A program made the position numbers and the translations under genes. From contig CANNFA010000005.1 in assembly GCA_947503765.1 (NCBI GenBank), positions 62,001 through 126,000 on the forward strand: a stretch of 64,000 nucleotides of DNA. The letters run 5' to 3'. Each line of letters starts with the position of its first letter. Positions within the stretch are counted from its first letter, which is position 1. Below the pieces are notes generated by a model that saw only the letters and a program-made list of their open reading frames with translations, had not been told where the DNA came from and ran no database searches. Source of the DNA: an uncultured Paracoccaceae bacterium. GTDB lineage: Bacteria; Pseudomonadota; Alphaproteobacteria; Rhodobacterales; Rhodobacteraceae. Positions 26,846 through 35,859 of this stretch are shown piece after piece.

Positions 26846-27847
26846 ATGGTACCAACATTGAAGGACGTGGCAGAGCGCGCGGGGGTCTCGCGGTCGGCAG
26901 TGTCGCGCACGTTCACCGACGGGGCGTCGGTATCGGCCCGGATGCGGCGCAAGGTGGAAAAGGCGGCGGCAGAGCTGGGCTACAGCCCGAACGCGCTGGC
27001 CTCGAGCCTGACGACCGGCCGCACGAAGCTGATCGGGCTGGTCTCGGACAACTTCAAGAACCCGATCTTCCTGGAAGTCTTCGACCTGTTCACCCGCGCG
27101 CTTCAGGATCAGGGCCTGCGCCCGCTGCTGGTCAACCTGTCGGACGAGACCGACCCCGAAAGCTCGGTTCGGATGCTGCGGCAATATTCGGTGGACGGGG
27201 TGGTCGTGGCGTCGTCGACGCTGGCGCCGGGCTTTGCGCGGGCGTTCCGCGATGCCGGCGTGCCGGTGGTGCACGCCTTCGGCCGGTCCGCCGGGACGTT
27301 GCAGGTGCATGTCGTCGGGATCGACAACGCCGAATGCGGGCGCATGGCGGCGCGGACCCTGATCGCGCGGGGATACAGGCGCATCGGCTTTCTTGGCGGG
27401 CCGGAAATCGCGACCTCGACCCAGGACCGGTTTCGCGGCTTCATGGAGCATCTTTCGGGCCACCCGGACATCGCGGTCAGCCATTCCTTCGCGGCCGCCT
27501 ATTCGTTCGCGGCGGGCCGCCAGGAGATGCTGCGCCTGCTGGAGGACACCCCGCAGGAGGCGTATTTCTGCGGCGACGACGTGCTGTCCATCGGCGCGCT
27601 GTCCGCGATCGGCGAGCGCGGCCTGGCGGTACCGGGCGACATCGGCATCATCGGGCTGAACGACATGGCGATCGCGGGATGGCAGAATATCGACCTGACC
27701 ACCATCCGCCAGCCGATCGCCGAGATCGTGACCTCGTCGATCGAGCTGATGACGGCGATGCTGCGCAACCCCGACCGCGCCCCCGAGGCGCGGATATTCG
27801 GGTGCGAGATCGTCGAGCGCGGAACGCTGCGCCCGCTGCCGCGCTAG
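26846..27847 (+). CDS. LacI-family regulator of the inositol-type genes
   Basis: A 333-residue LacI/GalR repressor. The HTH MVPTLKDVAERAGVSRSAVSRTF lies at the N-terminus, followed by a hinge helix with SPNALASSLTTGRTKLIGLV and a sugar-binding-like sensor domain ending in FGCEIVERGTLRPL. The ATG at 26846 is chosen because AAGGAGA lies about 10 bp upstream and the HTH then starts at residue 4; upstream in-frame starts add residues without a domain. It is divergent from the importer operon. The perfect operators at 26749 and 31073 suggest it controls both the importer and the catabolic genes. Confidence 0.9.
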   Translation: MVPTLKDVAERAGVSRSAVSRTFTDGASVSARMRRKVEKAAAELGYSPNALASSLTTGRTKLIGLVSDNFKNPIFLEVFDLFTRALQDQGLRPLLVNLSDETDPESSVRMLRQYSVDGVVVASSTLAPGFARAFRDAGVPVVHAFGRSAGTLQVHVVGIDNAECGRMAARTLIARGYRRIGFLGGPEIATSTQDRFRGFMEHLSGHPDIAVSHSFAAAYSFAAGRQEMLRLLEDTPQEAYFCGDDVLSIGALSAIGERGLAVPGDIGIIGLNDMAIAGWQNIDLTTIRQPIAEIVTSSIELMTAMLRNPDRAPEARIFGCEIVERGTLRPLPR

Positions 27848-27856
27848 GCGCGCATG

Positions 27857-28990
27857 TCAGCGGAACATCGGCGGGCGCGCATCCATCCAGGCGCCGCCGG
27901 CCCTGGCAGAAGCCACCGCCGTATGCACCGCCGCCATCGAGCGCAGGCCGTCCGCGGCACCGGGCAGGCCGTCGCGCACCTCGCCGCGGATCGCATCGGC
28001 CAGTTCGGAATAGATGTTGGCCACGGCCAGCGGAAACCCCTCGGGATGGGCGATGGACACCCGCGACAGGCGCTGCGCCTCGGCGTGCAGACCGGCCTCG
28101 CCCTTTTCGATGATCTGCGTGCGGCCGCCGACCGGCGTATGGATCAGCTGGTTGGGCTGCTCGGACATCCACCGCAGCCCGCCGGTTTCCCCGAACACCT
28201 GAATGTCGAAGCCGTGCTGCCGGCCGATCGCGACCGACGAGGTCCAGAGCCGTCCGACCGTGCCGCGCGACAGGCGGAAATTGACCATCGCGTCATCCTC
28301 CAGCACGCGGCTGGGAATGGTCGAGGCGAAATCGGCCGACAGGGTTTCCACCGCGTCGTCGCAGATGAAACCGGCCATGTGCAGCGCGTGGATGCCGCAA
28401 TCGGCGAACTGGCCGGACACGCCGGCCATCGCCGGGTCATAGCGCCAGCGGACCCGCGGATTGTCGGCGTCCGCCGCGTCGCCGTGGTGGCCATGGCTGA
28501 AATTGGTCACGACAAGCCGCACCTTGCCGATTTCGCCGGCCCGAACCATCGCGCGCGCCTGGCGCACCATCGGATAGGCGGAATAGCAGTAGTTCACGGC
28601 GCAGATCCGGCCCGCGGCCTCGGCCACGCGCACGATCTCCTCGCCCTCGTCCACGTTCATGGTCATCGGCTTTTCGCACAGCACGTTGAAGCCGGCCTCG
28701 AGAAACGCCTTGGTGATCTCGAAATGCGTCGCGTTCGGGGTGGCCACGGTGACCAGGTCCACCCGGTCGGGGCGGCCGCGTTCGCCGGCCAGCATCTCCT
28801 GCCAGTCGCCATAGGCGCGGTCCGCCGGGATGCCGAGACGCCTTGCATAGGCGCGCCCGGTCTCGGCGCGGTGATCCAGCGCGCCGGCGGCAAGGTCGAA
28901 CAGCCCGTCGGCCTGGGCGCCCAGACGGTGCGCCGGCCCGATCTGGCTGCCTTCGCCGCCGCCGATCATGCCCCATTTCAGTTTTGCCAT
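27857..28990 (-). CDS. Gfo/Idh/MocA-family oxidoreductase A
   Basis: A 377-residue NAD(P)-dependent sugar or polyol dehydrogenase. The N-terminus is KWGMIGGGEGSQIGPAHR (dinucleotide loop). The family motif is CEKPMTMNVDEG with the catalytic-type Lys, and the substrate-site motif contains GVSGQFADCGIHALHM. It is the last of three minus-strand genes (dehydrogenase B, TIM barrel, dehydrogenase A) beside iol genes. It may interconvert inositol isomers or oxidise a keto-inositol; the exact reaction cannot be read. The start at 28990 removes a low-complexity upstream extension. Confidence 0.85.
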   Translation of the reverse strand: MAKLKWGMIGGGEGSQIGPAHRLGAQADGLFDLAAGALDHRAETGRAYARRLGIPADRAYGDWQEMLAGERGRPDRVDLVTVATPNATHFEITKAFLEAGFNVLCEKPMTMNVDEGEEIVRVAEAAGRICAVNYCYSAYPMVRQARAMVRAGEIGKVRLVVTNFSHGHHGDAADADNPRVRWRYDPAMAGVSGQFADCGIHALHMAGFICDDAVETLSADFASTIPSRVLEDDAMVNFRLSRGTVGRLWTSSVAIGRQHGFDIQVFGETGGLRWMSEQPNQLIHTPVGGRTQIIEKGEAGLHAEAQRLSRVSIAHPEGFPLAVANIYSELADAIRGEVRDGLPGAADGLRSMAAVHTAVASARAGGAWMDARPPMFR

Positions 28991-29033
28991 GTCGTCGTCC
29001 CTGTCTTGCATGTTGCGTCCCGCGCGGCAGCGG

Positions 29034-29924
29034 TCAGAAGCCGATGGAGTGCAGGTAGGCGCGGTTGGCGCGCGCATCTTCCAGCGGCGTGCCGGGCATC
29101 GACGGGTCGCAATCCTGCTCGACCGTGCACCAGCCTTCGTATCCGCTGTCCAGCAGGCGCTGGCGGACCGCCGGGAAATCGACATCCCCCTGTCCGAGAT
29201 TGCAGAAGATGCCCTGCCCGCAGGCGGTGTAGAAATCGGTGCGGTTCGCCACCACCTCGGCCTTGACCGCAGGATCTATATCCTTGAAATGCATATAGGA
29301 AATGCGGTCCATGTGACGATCCATGAAGGCCACGGGATCGTAGCCGGCATAGCTGTGATGGCCGGTGTCGAAGCAGATTTTCAGGATCGCCTCGTCGACC
29401 TCGTCCAGCAGCCGCTCCAGCTCCGGCTCGAAATCCATGAACCCGGCGGCATGGGCGTGGATGCCGACCGTCAGGCCGTAATCCTCGGTGCCCATCCGCG
29501 CGATGGACGCGATGCGGTCGCGGAAGGCGGCCCATTCCGCGCTGTCCATCTGTTCGGCCTCGTCCGGGCGGCCCGCAGTCGGGGCGCGGCGCGGCGAGAT
29601 GCTGTCGATCAGCACCAGATGCTCGGCCCCGTGGGCCACCAGCGCCTTGCAGGTGCGCGCGCTGGCATCCAGCACCTCGTCCCATTTCGCGGGATCGTGG
29701 AACGGGCGAAAGACGACGCCGCCGATGATCTCGAGGCCGCGTTCGGCCAGGGCGGGGGCGAGCACCGCCGGATCCTCGGGCATGTAGCCGATCGGGCCAA
29801 GCTCGATCCCCTTGTACCCGGCGGCGGCGCATTGATCGAGGACCGACTGCCAGGGGGGATAGGACGGATCGCTGGGAAATTCGATGCCCCAGGAGCAGGG
29901 CGCGTTGCCGATGCGGATGGTCAT
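29034..29924 (-). CDS. TIM-barrel sugar isomerase/dehydratase, IolE-like
   Basis: A 296-residue AP-endonuclease-2-type TIM barrel, the length of 2-keto-myo-inositol dehydratase IolE (about 297). It starts MTIRIGNAPCSWGIEFP and shows ICFDTGHHSYAGYDPVAF, YMHFKDID and EGWCTVEQD, which carry the metal-binding Asp/His/Glu residues of the fold. Canonical IolE proteins begin GIAPIGWSND instead, so the assignment as IolE is by context (iolD, iolC, iolB and iolJ nearby). Alternatives are an inosose isomerase (IolI/IolH-type). Confidence 0.78.
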   Translation of the reverse strand: MTIRIGNAPCSWGIEFPSDPSYPPWQSVLDQCAAAGYKGIELGPIGYMPEDPAVLAPALAERGLEIIGGVVFRPFHDPAKWDEVLDASARTCKALVAHGAEHLVLIDSISPRRAPTAGRPDEAEQMDSAEWAAFRDRIASIARMGTEDYGLTVGIHAHAAGFMDFEPELERLLDEVDEAILKICFDTGHHSYAGYDPVAFMDRHMDRISYMHFKDIDPAVKAEVVANRTDFYTACGQGIFCNLGQGDVDFPAVRQRLLDSGYEGWCTVEQDCDPSMPGTPLEDARANRAYLHSIGF

Positions 29925-29944
29925 TTGCGGACCCTTTCGGTTGT

Positions 29945-31048
29945 TCAGAACGCCGCGACGTCCTGCCAGGTTTTCGTTTCCGACGCGGCGAGCGTGGCGG
30001 CCACGATGCGGTTGACCTCCATGCCGTCGCGGAAGGTCGGCCAGACCGGCGCGCCGGTCTCGATGGCGCGCAGGAAATCGCGCGCCTCGATGATGATCTG
30101 GTCCTGATAGCCGGTGCCGTGCCCCGGCCCCTGGCAGAACGGCAGGTAATCCGGATGCGCGGGGCCGGTCAGGATCTTGGTGAAGCCGCGCGTTTCCTCG
30201 GGGCCGTCCATGCGGTAGAGCCAGAGCGCGTTCTGGTCTTCCTGGTCGAAGCGGATCGCGCCCCGCGTGCCGGTGATCTCGTAGCTGTAGCCCATCTTGC
30301 GCCCGGTCGAGATGCGGCTGAAATACATCTGCCCCATCGCCCCGTTTTCGAAGCGGCACATCATCTGCGCGTGATCGTCGTTGGTGACGGTGCCGCCGGG
30401 CCGGTCGGCATGCACGGTCTCGACCTCGGCGATCAGCCGCGCGATGGGACCGACCAGCGCCAGCGCGCCGTTGATCATGTGCGGCGCCAGATCGCCCATC
30501 GTGCCGTTGCCCGCGCCGCTGGTGCGCCAGCTTGCCGGGGCCTCGGGATCGGCGAGGAAATCCTCGGTATGCTCGCCGCGGAACCAGGTGATGCGGCCGA
30601 TCGCGCCCTCGGCCACAAGTTTGCGGGCGAACTGGCTGGCGGGCGTGCGGATATAGTTGAAGCCGGTCATGTTGGCGGCGCCGCTTGCCTCGGCGGCGGC
30701 GACCATGGCGCGGCTGTCGTCCAGCGAGGCGCCAAGCGGTTTTTCGCAGAAGACCGGCTTGCCCAGCCCGAACGCCGCCTCGGCCACGGCGCGGTGGGTC
30801 TCCTGCGGCGCGGCGATGACGATGGCCTCGACCCCCGGGTCGGCGACAAGGGCGCGCCAGTCATCGGTGGCCCGCGCAAAGCCGTAGGCGCGGCGATACC
30901 GTTCGGCGCTGGCCGCGCTGCTGGCGCAGACCATTTCCAGACGCGGGCGCAGCGCGGTGTCGAACACCGCCCCCACGGCGGACATCGCCACCGCATGCGC
31001 CTTGCCCATGTAGCCGCCGCCGACAATCCCGATCCCGATTTCCGCCAT
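29945..31048 (-). CDS. Gfo/Idh/MocA-family oxidoreductase B (inositol 2-dehydrogenase-like)
   Basis: A 367-residue dehydrogenase beginning MAEIGIGIVGGGYMGKAHAVAM, with CEKPLGASLDDSRAM (catalytic-type Lys), GFNYIRTPASQFARKL and GDLAPHMINGAL. It is the first gene of a minus-strand operon whose promoter shares an 18-bp operator with the divergent iolD gene. It may fill the role of myo-inositol 2-dehydrogenase (IolG). I withhold the symbol because two family members are present and neither can be singled out by sequence alone. Confidence 0.85.
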   Translation of the reverse strand: MAEIGIGIVGGGYMGKAHAVAMSAVGAVFDTALRPRLEMVCASSAASAERYRRAYGFARATDDWRALVADPGVEAIVIAAPQETHRAVAEAAFGLGKPVFCEKPLGASLDDSRAMVAAAEASGAANMTGFNYIRTPASQFARKLVAEGAIGRITWFRGEHTEDFLADPEAPASWRTSGAGNGTMGDLAPHMINGALALVGPIARLIAEVETVHADRPGGTVTNDDHAQMMCRFENGAMGQMYFSRISTGRKMGYSYEITGTRGAIRFDQEDQNALWLYRMDGPEETRGFTKILTGPAHPDYLPFCQGPGHGTGYQDQIIIEARDFLRAIETGAPVWPTFRDGMEVNRIVAATLAASETKTWQDVAAF

Positions 31049-31072
31049 CGACCGCTCCCTCGCAGTAATCTG

Positions 31073-31090
31073 TTTGCAACCGGTTGCAAA
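31073..31090. promoter_or_regulatory. LacI-type operator TTTGCAACCGGTTGCAAA
   Basis: A perfect 18-bp palindrome between the divergent dehydrogenase B (25 bp before its start) and iolD (77 bp before its start). It contains the same 16-mer as at 26749-26764, so both are expected targets of the LacI protein at 26846-27847. Confidence 0.82.
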
Positions 31091-31166
31091 AGCAGTATCG
31101 TGGGATTCGCCGCGGTGCAAGCCGCAATCGGCCCGGCGCCGGAGATTCCCGAAGGAGCGAGCAACG

Positions 31167-33038
31167 ATGAGCAAGGTAGACGAGACGCTTCGCCTGACGA
31201 CCGCGCAGGCCATTATCCGCTGGCTTTCCAACCAGTTCATCGAGATCGACGGCAAGGAATTGCGCGTCTGCGGCGGCGGTTTCGGCATCTTCGGGCATGG
31301 CAACGTGACCTGCCTGGGCGAGGCGTTGAACGGGGTGCGCGAAGAGCTGCCGCTGTATCGCGGGCAGAACGAGCAGACCATGGGATTCGCCGCTGCCGGC
31401 TATGCCAAGCAATGGCTGCGGCAGCGGTTCATGTTCTGCACCGCAAGCGCCGGGCCGGGCACGTCGAACCTTCTGACCAGCGCGGCGCTGGCCCATGCCA
31501 ACCGGCTGCCGATGCTGATGCTGTGCGGCGATACCTACGTGACCCGTCTGCCCGACCCGGTATTGCAGCAGATGGAGAATTTCGGCGATCCGACCTTTGG
31601 CGTGAACGACGCCTTCAAGCCGGTCGTGCGCTACTGGGACCGGATCAGCCACCCGGCGCAGATCCTGCAATCGCTGCCGAACGCGCTTGCGACCATGCTG
31701 GACCCGGCCGATTGCGGGCCGGCCTTCATCGGGCTGCCGCAGGACGTGCAGGGCTGGGCCTATGACTATCCCGCCATCTGGTTCGAGAAGACGGTGCACC
31801 GCATCCGCCGCCAGACGCCGGATGCCGCCGAAATCGCGGATGCGGCGGCCCTGCTGAAGACCGCGCGCAAGCCGATGATCATCGCCGGCGGCGGCGTGCA
31901 GTATTCGCGCGCGGTGGCCGAACTGACCGCCTTTGCCGAGGCCCACGCCATCCCGGTCGTCGAAACCATCGCGGGGCGGGCCAACATGGTGGCCACCCAT
32001 CCGCTGAATACCGGGCCGATCGGGGTGACAGGCTCGACCTCCGCCAATGCGATTGCGGAACAGGCGGACGTGATCCTGGCGGTGGGCACGCGGCTTCAGG
32101 ATTTCACCACCGGTTCCTGGACCGCCTTTTCAAAGGCGGCGCGGTTCGTCTCGATCAACGCGGCGCGCCATGACGCGGGCAAGCACATGTCGCTGCCGGT
32201 CGTGGGCGATGCCAGGCTGTCGCTGGGCGCGCTGAGCGCGGCGGTGGGGGATTATGCGGCGCCCGATGCGTGGGTCGCGGCCGCCAGGGCGCACCGCGCC
32301 GACTGGGATGCCTACGTGGCCAAGAACGTGGCGCCCGGAAACCGGCCCAATTCCTACGCCATGGCGATCGGCACGGTGAACGCGCTGTGCGACCGGCGCG
32401 ACCGCGTGGTGGCCGCCGCGGGGGGCCTGCCGGCGGAGGTGACCGCCAACTGGCGCACGCTGGATCCGGGCACCGTCGACGTGGAATTCGGGTTCTCCTG
32501 CATGGGCTACGAGATCTCCGGCGCCTGGGGCGCGCGGATCGCCCAGGCCGAGCGCGAGCCGGAGCAGGACACCATCGTCTTCATCGGCGACGGGTCGTAC
32601 ATGATGCACAATTCGGATGTCTATTCCTCGGTGCTCAGCCGGAAGAAGCTGATCGTGCTGGTGCTGGACAATGGCGGCTTCGCGGTCATCAACAAGCTGC
32701 AGAACAACACCGGGAACCAGAGTTTCAACAACCTGCTGGCGGATTGCCCGACGATCCCCGACCCGTTCGCGGTGGATTTCGAGGCCCATGCCCGCGCGCA
32801 GGGCGCCATCGCCGAGACGGTGCAGAACCCCGCCGAACTGGCCGAGGCATTCCAGCGGGCGAAGGCGGCGGACAGGACCACGATCATCTGCATGAAGGTG
32901 GATGCCTACGAGGGATGGACCACCGAGGGGCAGGCCTGGTGGGAATGCGGCACGCCGCAAGTGTCGGACGACGCGAATGTCCGGGCCGGCCACGAGGCGT
33001 GGGAATCCGCGCGCGTCCGGCAGAGGAAAGGCGTCTGA
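31167..33038 (+). CDS. iolD: 3D-(3,5/4)-trihydroxycyclohexane-1,2-dione acylhydrolase IolD
   Basis: A 623-residue thiamine-diphosphate enzyme that opens the ring of the diketone formed by IolE, giving 5-deoxy-glucuronate. It begins LRLTTAQAIIRWLSNQFIEIDGKELR, with FGIFGHGNVTCLGEAL typical of IolD. The cofactor motif is IVFIGDGSYMMHNSDVYSSV, followed by LDNGGFAVINKLQNNTGNQSFNNLL. Length agrees with Bacillus IolD (about 637). AAGGAG lies 9 bp before the ATG. It is the first gene of iolD-iolC-iolB-iolJ, and its stop shares one base with the iolC start. Confidence 0.95.
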   Translation: MSKVDETLRLTTAQAIIRWLSNQFIEIDGKELRVCGGGFGIFGHGNVTCLGEALNGVREELPLYRGQNEQTMGFAAAGYAKQWLRQRFMFCTASAGPGTSNLLTSAALAHANRLPMLMLCGDTYVTRLPDPVLQQMENFGDPTFGVNDAFKPVVRYWDRISHPAQILQSLPNALATMLDPADCGPAFIGLPQDVQGWAYDYPAIWFEKTVHRIRRQTPDAAEIADAAALLKTARKPMIIAGGGVQYSRAVAELTAFAEAHAIPVVETIAGRANMVATHPLNTGPIGVTGSTSANAIAEQADVILAVGTRLQDFTTGSWTAFSKAARFVSINAARHDAGKHMSLPVVGDARLSLGALSAAVGDYAAPDAWVAAARAHRADWDAYVAKNVAPGNRPNSYAMAIGTVNALCDRRDRVVAAAGGLPAEVTANWRTLDPGTVDVEFGFSCMGYEISGAWGARIAQAEREPEQDTIVFIGDGSYMMHNSDVYSSVLSRKKLIVLVLDNGGFAVINKLQNNTGNQSFNNLLADCPTIPDPFAVDFEAHARAQGAIAETVQNPAELAEAFQRAKAADRTTIICMKVDAYEGWTTEGQAWWECGTPQVSDDANVRAGHEAWESARVRQRKGV

Positions 33039-34018
33039 TGGCCGATCTCGAGCGTATCAGGGGCAGGAACTTCGTCATCATCGGCCGGGCCGGGATGGAC
33101 CTTTACGCCGATCCGCCCGGCACCCGCACCGAGGAGGCGCAGGGATTCACCACCGCGCTCGGCGGGTCGTCGGCCAATATCGGCGTGGCGCTGACCCGGC
33201 ACGGCAGCCGGGCGGCGCTGGTCACCTGCGTGTCGGACGATGCGATCGGCCGGTTTGCCCTGAACCAGTTGGATCATTACGGCATCGACCGCGCGCATGT
33301 GCGCAGCGTCGGCGGCGAGGCGCGCAATTCGCTCGCCCTCGTCGAAAGCCGGATCGAGGACCACCAGTCGGTGATCTACCGCAACGGCGCCGCCGATTTC
33401 GAGATGACCGCCGACGATGTGGCGAATGTCGATTACGCGCCGTATTCGGCCCTGATCACCACCGGCACGGTATTCGCCGCAGAGCCGTCGCGCAGCGCCA
33501 CATTCCATGCCTTCGAGCTGGCCCGCGCCGCCGGGTTGCCGCTTGTCTTCGACGTCGATTATCGTCCCTATTCCTGGCCTTCGGCACGCATCGCGGCCGA
33601 AACCTATTCCCGCGCCGCCGCGCTGTGCGACATCATCGTCGGCAACGACGTGGAGTTCGGCTTCATGGCCGGCGATTACGGCAAGGGGCTGGACAAGGCG
33701 CGCGAGCTTGCCGCCACCAGCGCGCGGATCGTGGTCTACAAGATGGGCGAGGAGGGGGCGATCACCCTGACGCCCGACGGCGAAATCCGCACCGGCATCT
33801 ACCCGGTCGATGCGCTGAAACCCACCGGCGCGGGCGACAGTTTCCTGGGCGGGATGATCGCGGCGCTGGCCGAGGGGCGCAAGCTGCGCGACGCGGTGCT
33901 GCGCGGATCGGCCTGCGCGGCGATCGTGGTGTCCCGCGTCGGCTGTGCCCCCGCCATGCCAACCCCCGCCGAGCTGGAGGATTTCCTCGCCTCCCATCCC
34001 GGCCCGACAGCAGCCTGA
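33038..34018 (+). CDS. iolC: 5-dehydro-2-deoxygluconokinase IolC
   Basis: A 326-residue PfkB-family kinase that phosphorylates 5-dehydro-2-deoxy-D-gluconate. It has the N-terminal IIGRAGMDLYADPPGT, the glycine-rich GGSSANIGVALTRHG, and the catalytic C-terminal KPTGAGDSFLGGM with its Asp base. Directly follows iolD with a one-base overlap and precedes iolB by 13 bp. Confidence 0.95.
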   Translation: MADLERIRGRNFVIIGRAGMDLYADPPGTRTEEAQGFTTALGGSSANIGVALTRHGSRAALVTCVSDDAIGRFALNQLDHYGIDRAHVRSVGGEARNSLALVESRIEDHQSVIYRNGAADFEMTADDVANVDYAPYSALITTGTVFAAEPSRSATFHAFELARAAGLPLVFDVDYRPYSWPSARIAAETYSRAAALCDIIVGNDVEFGFMAGDYGKGLDKARELAATSARIVVYKMGEEGAITLTPDGEIRTGIYPVDALKPTGAGDSFLGGMIAALAEGRKLRDAVLRGSACAAIVVSRVGCAPAMPTPAELEDFLASHPGPTAA

Positions 34019-34031
34019 AAAGGACGACGAC

Positions 34032-34874
34032 ATGCATATCCCCCCCCATGACAACCGCAACACGCCGATCGTCGATGCGAACGACGCGCTGGTTCCGCTG
34101 AACTATTTCAACATCGTCAAGCTGAGCCGCGGCGATGCCTTCGAATACCGGGTGCCCGGATACGAGACCTGCATCGTCCCCGCGACCGGCACCGTCGATG
34201 TCGAGATCGAGGGCGTGCGCTTTGCCGGGCTCGGCAATCGCGGTGTCGATGTCTGGGACGGCGAGCCGGAGGGCGTTTACGTGCCCGCCGGGGCGACGGC
34301 GACCATCGTGTGCACCTCGGACGCCACCGAGACCTTCGTGGCCGGGGCGAAATACGACAAGGTGCTGGAGCCGTTCGACGTGCGCGCCGATGCCATCGAC
34401 CTGGTGCAATACGGCTCCGACGACACCAAGACGCATCGCAAGATCAAGCATATCCTGGGCCAGAAACAGCACGACAAGGTCGGCCGGTTGCTGGTCAGCG
34501 AGCTGTACACGGTCGGGCAGGGCGGCTGGTCGGGCTTTCCCAGCCACAAGCACGATACCGACCGTCTGCCCGACGAGACCCGGCATGACGAGACCTACAA
34601 TTTCCGCTTCCGGCCGAATTACGGATCCGGCGTGCAGATGCTGCAGCGCGAGGACAACGAGCCGGGCGATGCCTATCACATCATGGACGGCTCCACGATC
34701 TGTCTCGACAAGGGGTATCATCCCTGCGCCGTGCTGCCGGGCTACGAGATGTATTACTTCACCATCCTCGGCGGGCTGAGCCAGCGGTCGCTGGTGCAGT
34801 ATTTCCAGCCGACCCATGCCGCGCAGATAGAGACCATTCCCGGCATCAAGGACATGATCGCGAAGTTCAAATGA
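34032..34874 (+). CDS. iolB: 5-deoxy-glucuronate isomerase IolB
   Basis: A 280-residue bicupin enzyme of the IolB family, which isomerises 5-deoxy-glucuronate to 5-dehydro-2-deoxygluconate. Segments include GWSGFPSHKHDTD with metal-ligand histidines, ETYNFRFRPNYGSGVQML, GSTICLDKGYHPCAVLPGYEMYYFTIL and the C-terminal GIKDMIAKFK. The ATG at 34032 follows GGACGACGAC. Its stop overlaps the iolJ start by 4 bp. Confidence 0.93.
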   Translation: MHIPPHDNRNTPIVDANDALVPLNYFNIVKLSRGDAFEYRVPGYETCIVPATGTVDVEIEGVRFAGLGNRGVDVWDGEPEGVYVPAGATATIVCTSDATETFVAGAKYDKVLEPFDVRADAIDLVQYGSDDTKTHRKIKHILGQKQHDKVGRLLVSELYTVGQGGWSGFPSHKHDTDRLPDETRHDETYNFRFRPNYGSGVQMLQREDNEPGDAYHIMDGSTICLDKGYHPCAVLPGYEMYYFTILGGLSQRSLVQYFQPTHAAQIETIPGIKDMIAKFK

Positions 34875-35701
34875 CGCTTGCAACGCTGTCGGACGTGCTC
34901 TTGCCGGCGCTGCGGCAGGGCCATGCGGTCGCCGGGCTGGTCACGGCCGGCTGGGAGGACATGCGCGCCTATGTGGCGGCCGCCGAGGCCGAGGGCGTGC
35001 CGGTGATCCTGCAGGCCGGTCCCGCCTGCCGCGCGCATACGCCGCTGCCGGTGCTGGGCCGGATGTTCCGCACCCTGGCCGAGGGCGCCGCCGTCCCGGT
35101 CGTCGCGCATCTCGATCACGGCTACACCGCCCACGAATGCCGCGAGGCGCTGGAGGCGGGGTTCACCTCGGTGATGTATGACGGCTCGCGCAGGCCGCTG
35201 CGCCAGAACATCGACGAGACCGCCGCGATCGCCGAGATGGCGCATGCGGCGGGCATGTCCTGCGAGGGGGAGATCGGCTTTGTCGGCTATGCGGGCGGCG
35301 AGACATCCGCCGGGACCGACCCGGAAGAGGCCGCGATCTTCGCGCGCGAAACGGGTGTCGACGCGGTGGCGATCTCTGCCGGCAACGTGCATCTGCAACA
35401 GCAGCAGCAGGGCGGGCTGGACGAGGCGCGCATCCGCGCCATCGAGGCGGCGACGCAGGTGCCGCTGGTCATCCACGGCGGATCGGGCGTGCCGGCGGCG
35501 CAGCGCACGGCGCTGGCGCGCGGCTCCAACATCTGCAAGTTCAACATCGGCACCGAATTGCGCATGGCCTTCGGCCAGGCATTGCGGGACGCGGTCAACC
35601 GCGATCCGGAACGGTTCGACCGGATCGCGATCCTGAAAGACACCCACGAGCCGCTGGTGACGGCCACGCGCCAGGTGCTGCGGGCGCTGAAGGGCGCATA
35701 G
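34871..35701 (+). CDS. iolJ: Class II aldolase IolJ-like (6-phospho-5-dehydro-2-deoxygluconate aldolase)
   Basis: A 276-residue class II fructose-bisphosphate-aldolase-fold protein. Zinc ligands lie in VAHLDHGYTAHE and the later VIHGGSGVP. SVMYDGSRRPLRQNIDETAAI and SNICKFNIGTELRMAF are characteristic phosphate and substrate segments. As last gene of the iolDCB operon it should cleave the phosphorylated product of IolC to malonate semialdehyde and dihydroxyacetone phosphate. Related tagatose- or fructose-bisphosphate aldolases look alike, so the call leans on context. Confidence 0.88.
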   Translation: MTLATLSDVLLPALRQGHAVAGLVTAGWEDMRAYVAAAEAEGVPVILQAGPACRAHTPLPVLGRMFRTLAEGAAVPVVAHLDHGYTAHECREALEAGFTSVMYDGSRRPLRQNIDETAAIAEMAHAAGMSCEGEIGFVGYAGGETSAGTDPEEAAIFARETGVDAVAISAGNVHLQQQQQGGLDEARIRAIEAATQVPLVIHGGSGVPAAQRTALARGSNICKFNIGTELRMAFGQALRDAVNRDPERFDRIAILKDTHEPLVTATRQVLRALKGA

Positions 35702-35727
35702 GCGCGGCGCATCGGGGGCGGTGCGGC

Positions 35728-35748
35728 TTGCGGATCAATGACCCGCAA
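35728..35748 (+). terminator. Candidate terminator of the iolDCBJ operon
   Basis: TTGCGG at 35728-35733 pairs with CCGCAA at 35743-35748, with a 9-nt loop, followed by the AT-rich TTAACTATAAA. It lies 27 bp after the iolJ stop and marks the start of AT-rich DNA. Confidence 0.4.
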
Positions 35749-35823
35749 TTAACTATAAACACTCGGATTCCAAAGCGGATTTCTACCGTCGTTACAATAT
35801 TTGCTGCAAAAGCATGTTGGCAC

Positions 35824-35858
35824 TGCTATGTTGAAGTCAAAGTGTCAACGACATAGCA
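35824..35858 (+). repeat. Imperfect inverted repeat next to the HEPN start codon
   Basis: TGCTATGT at 35824-35831 is the exact complement of ACATAGCA at 35851-35858, and TTGA/TCAA extend it after a small bulge. The right arm ends one base before the ATG of the HEPN gene and covers the place of a Shine-Dalgarno, which is not otherwise visible. It could be an operator or a translation-blocking hairpin. Confidence 0.5.
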
Positions 35859-35859
35859 A

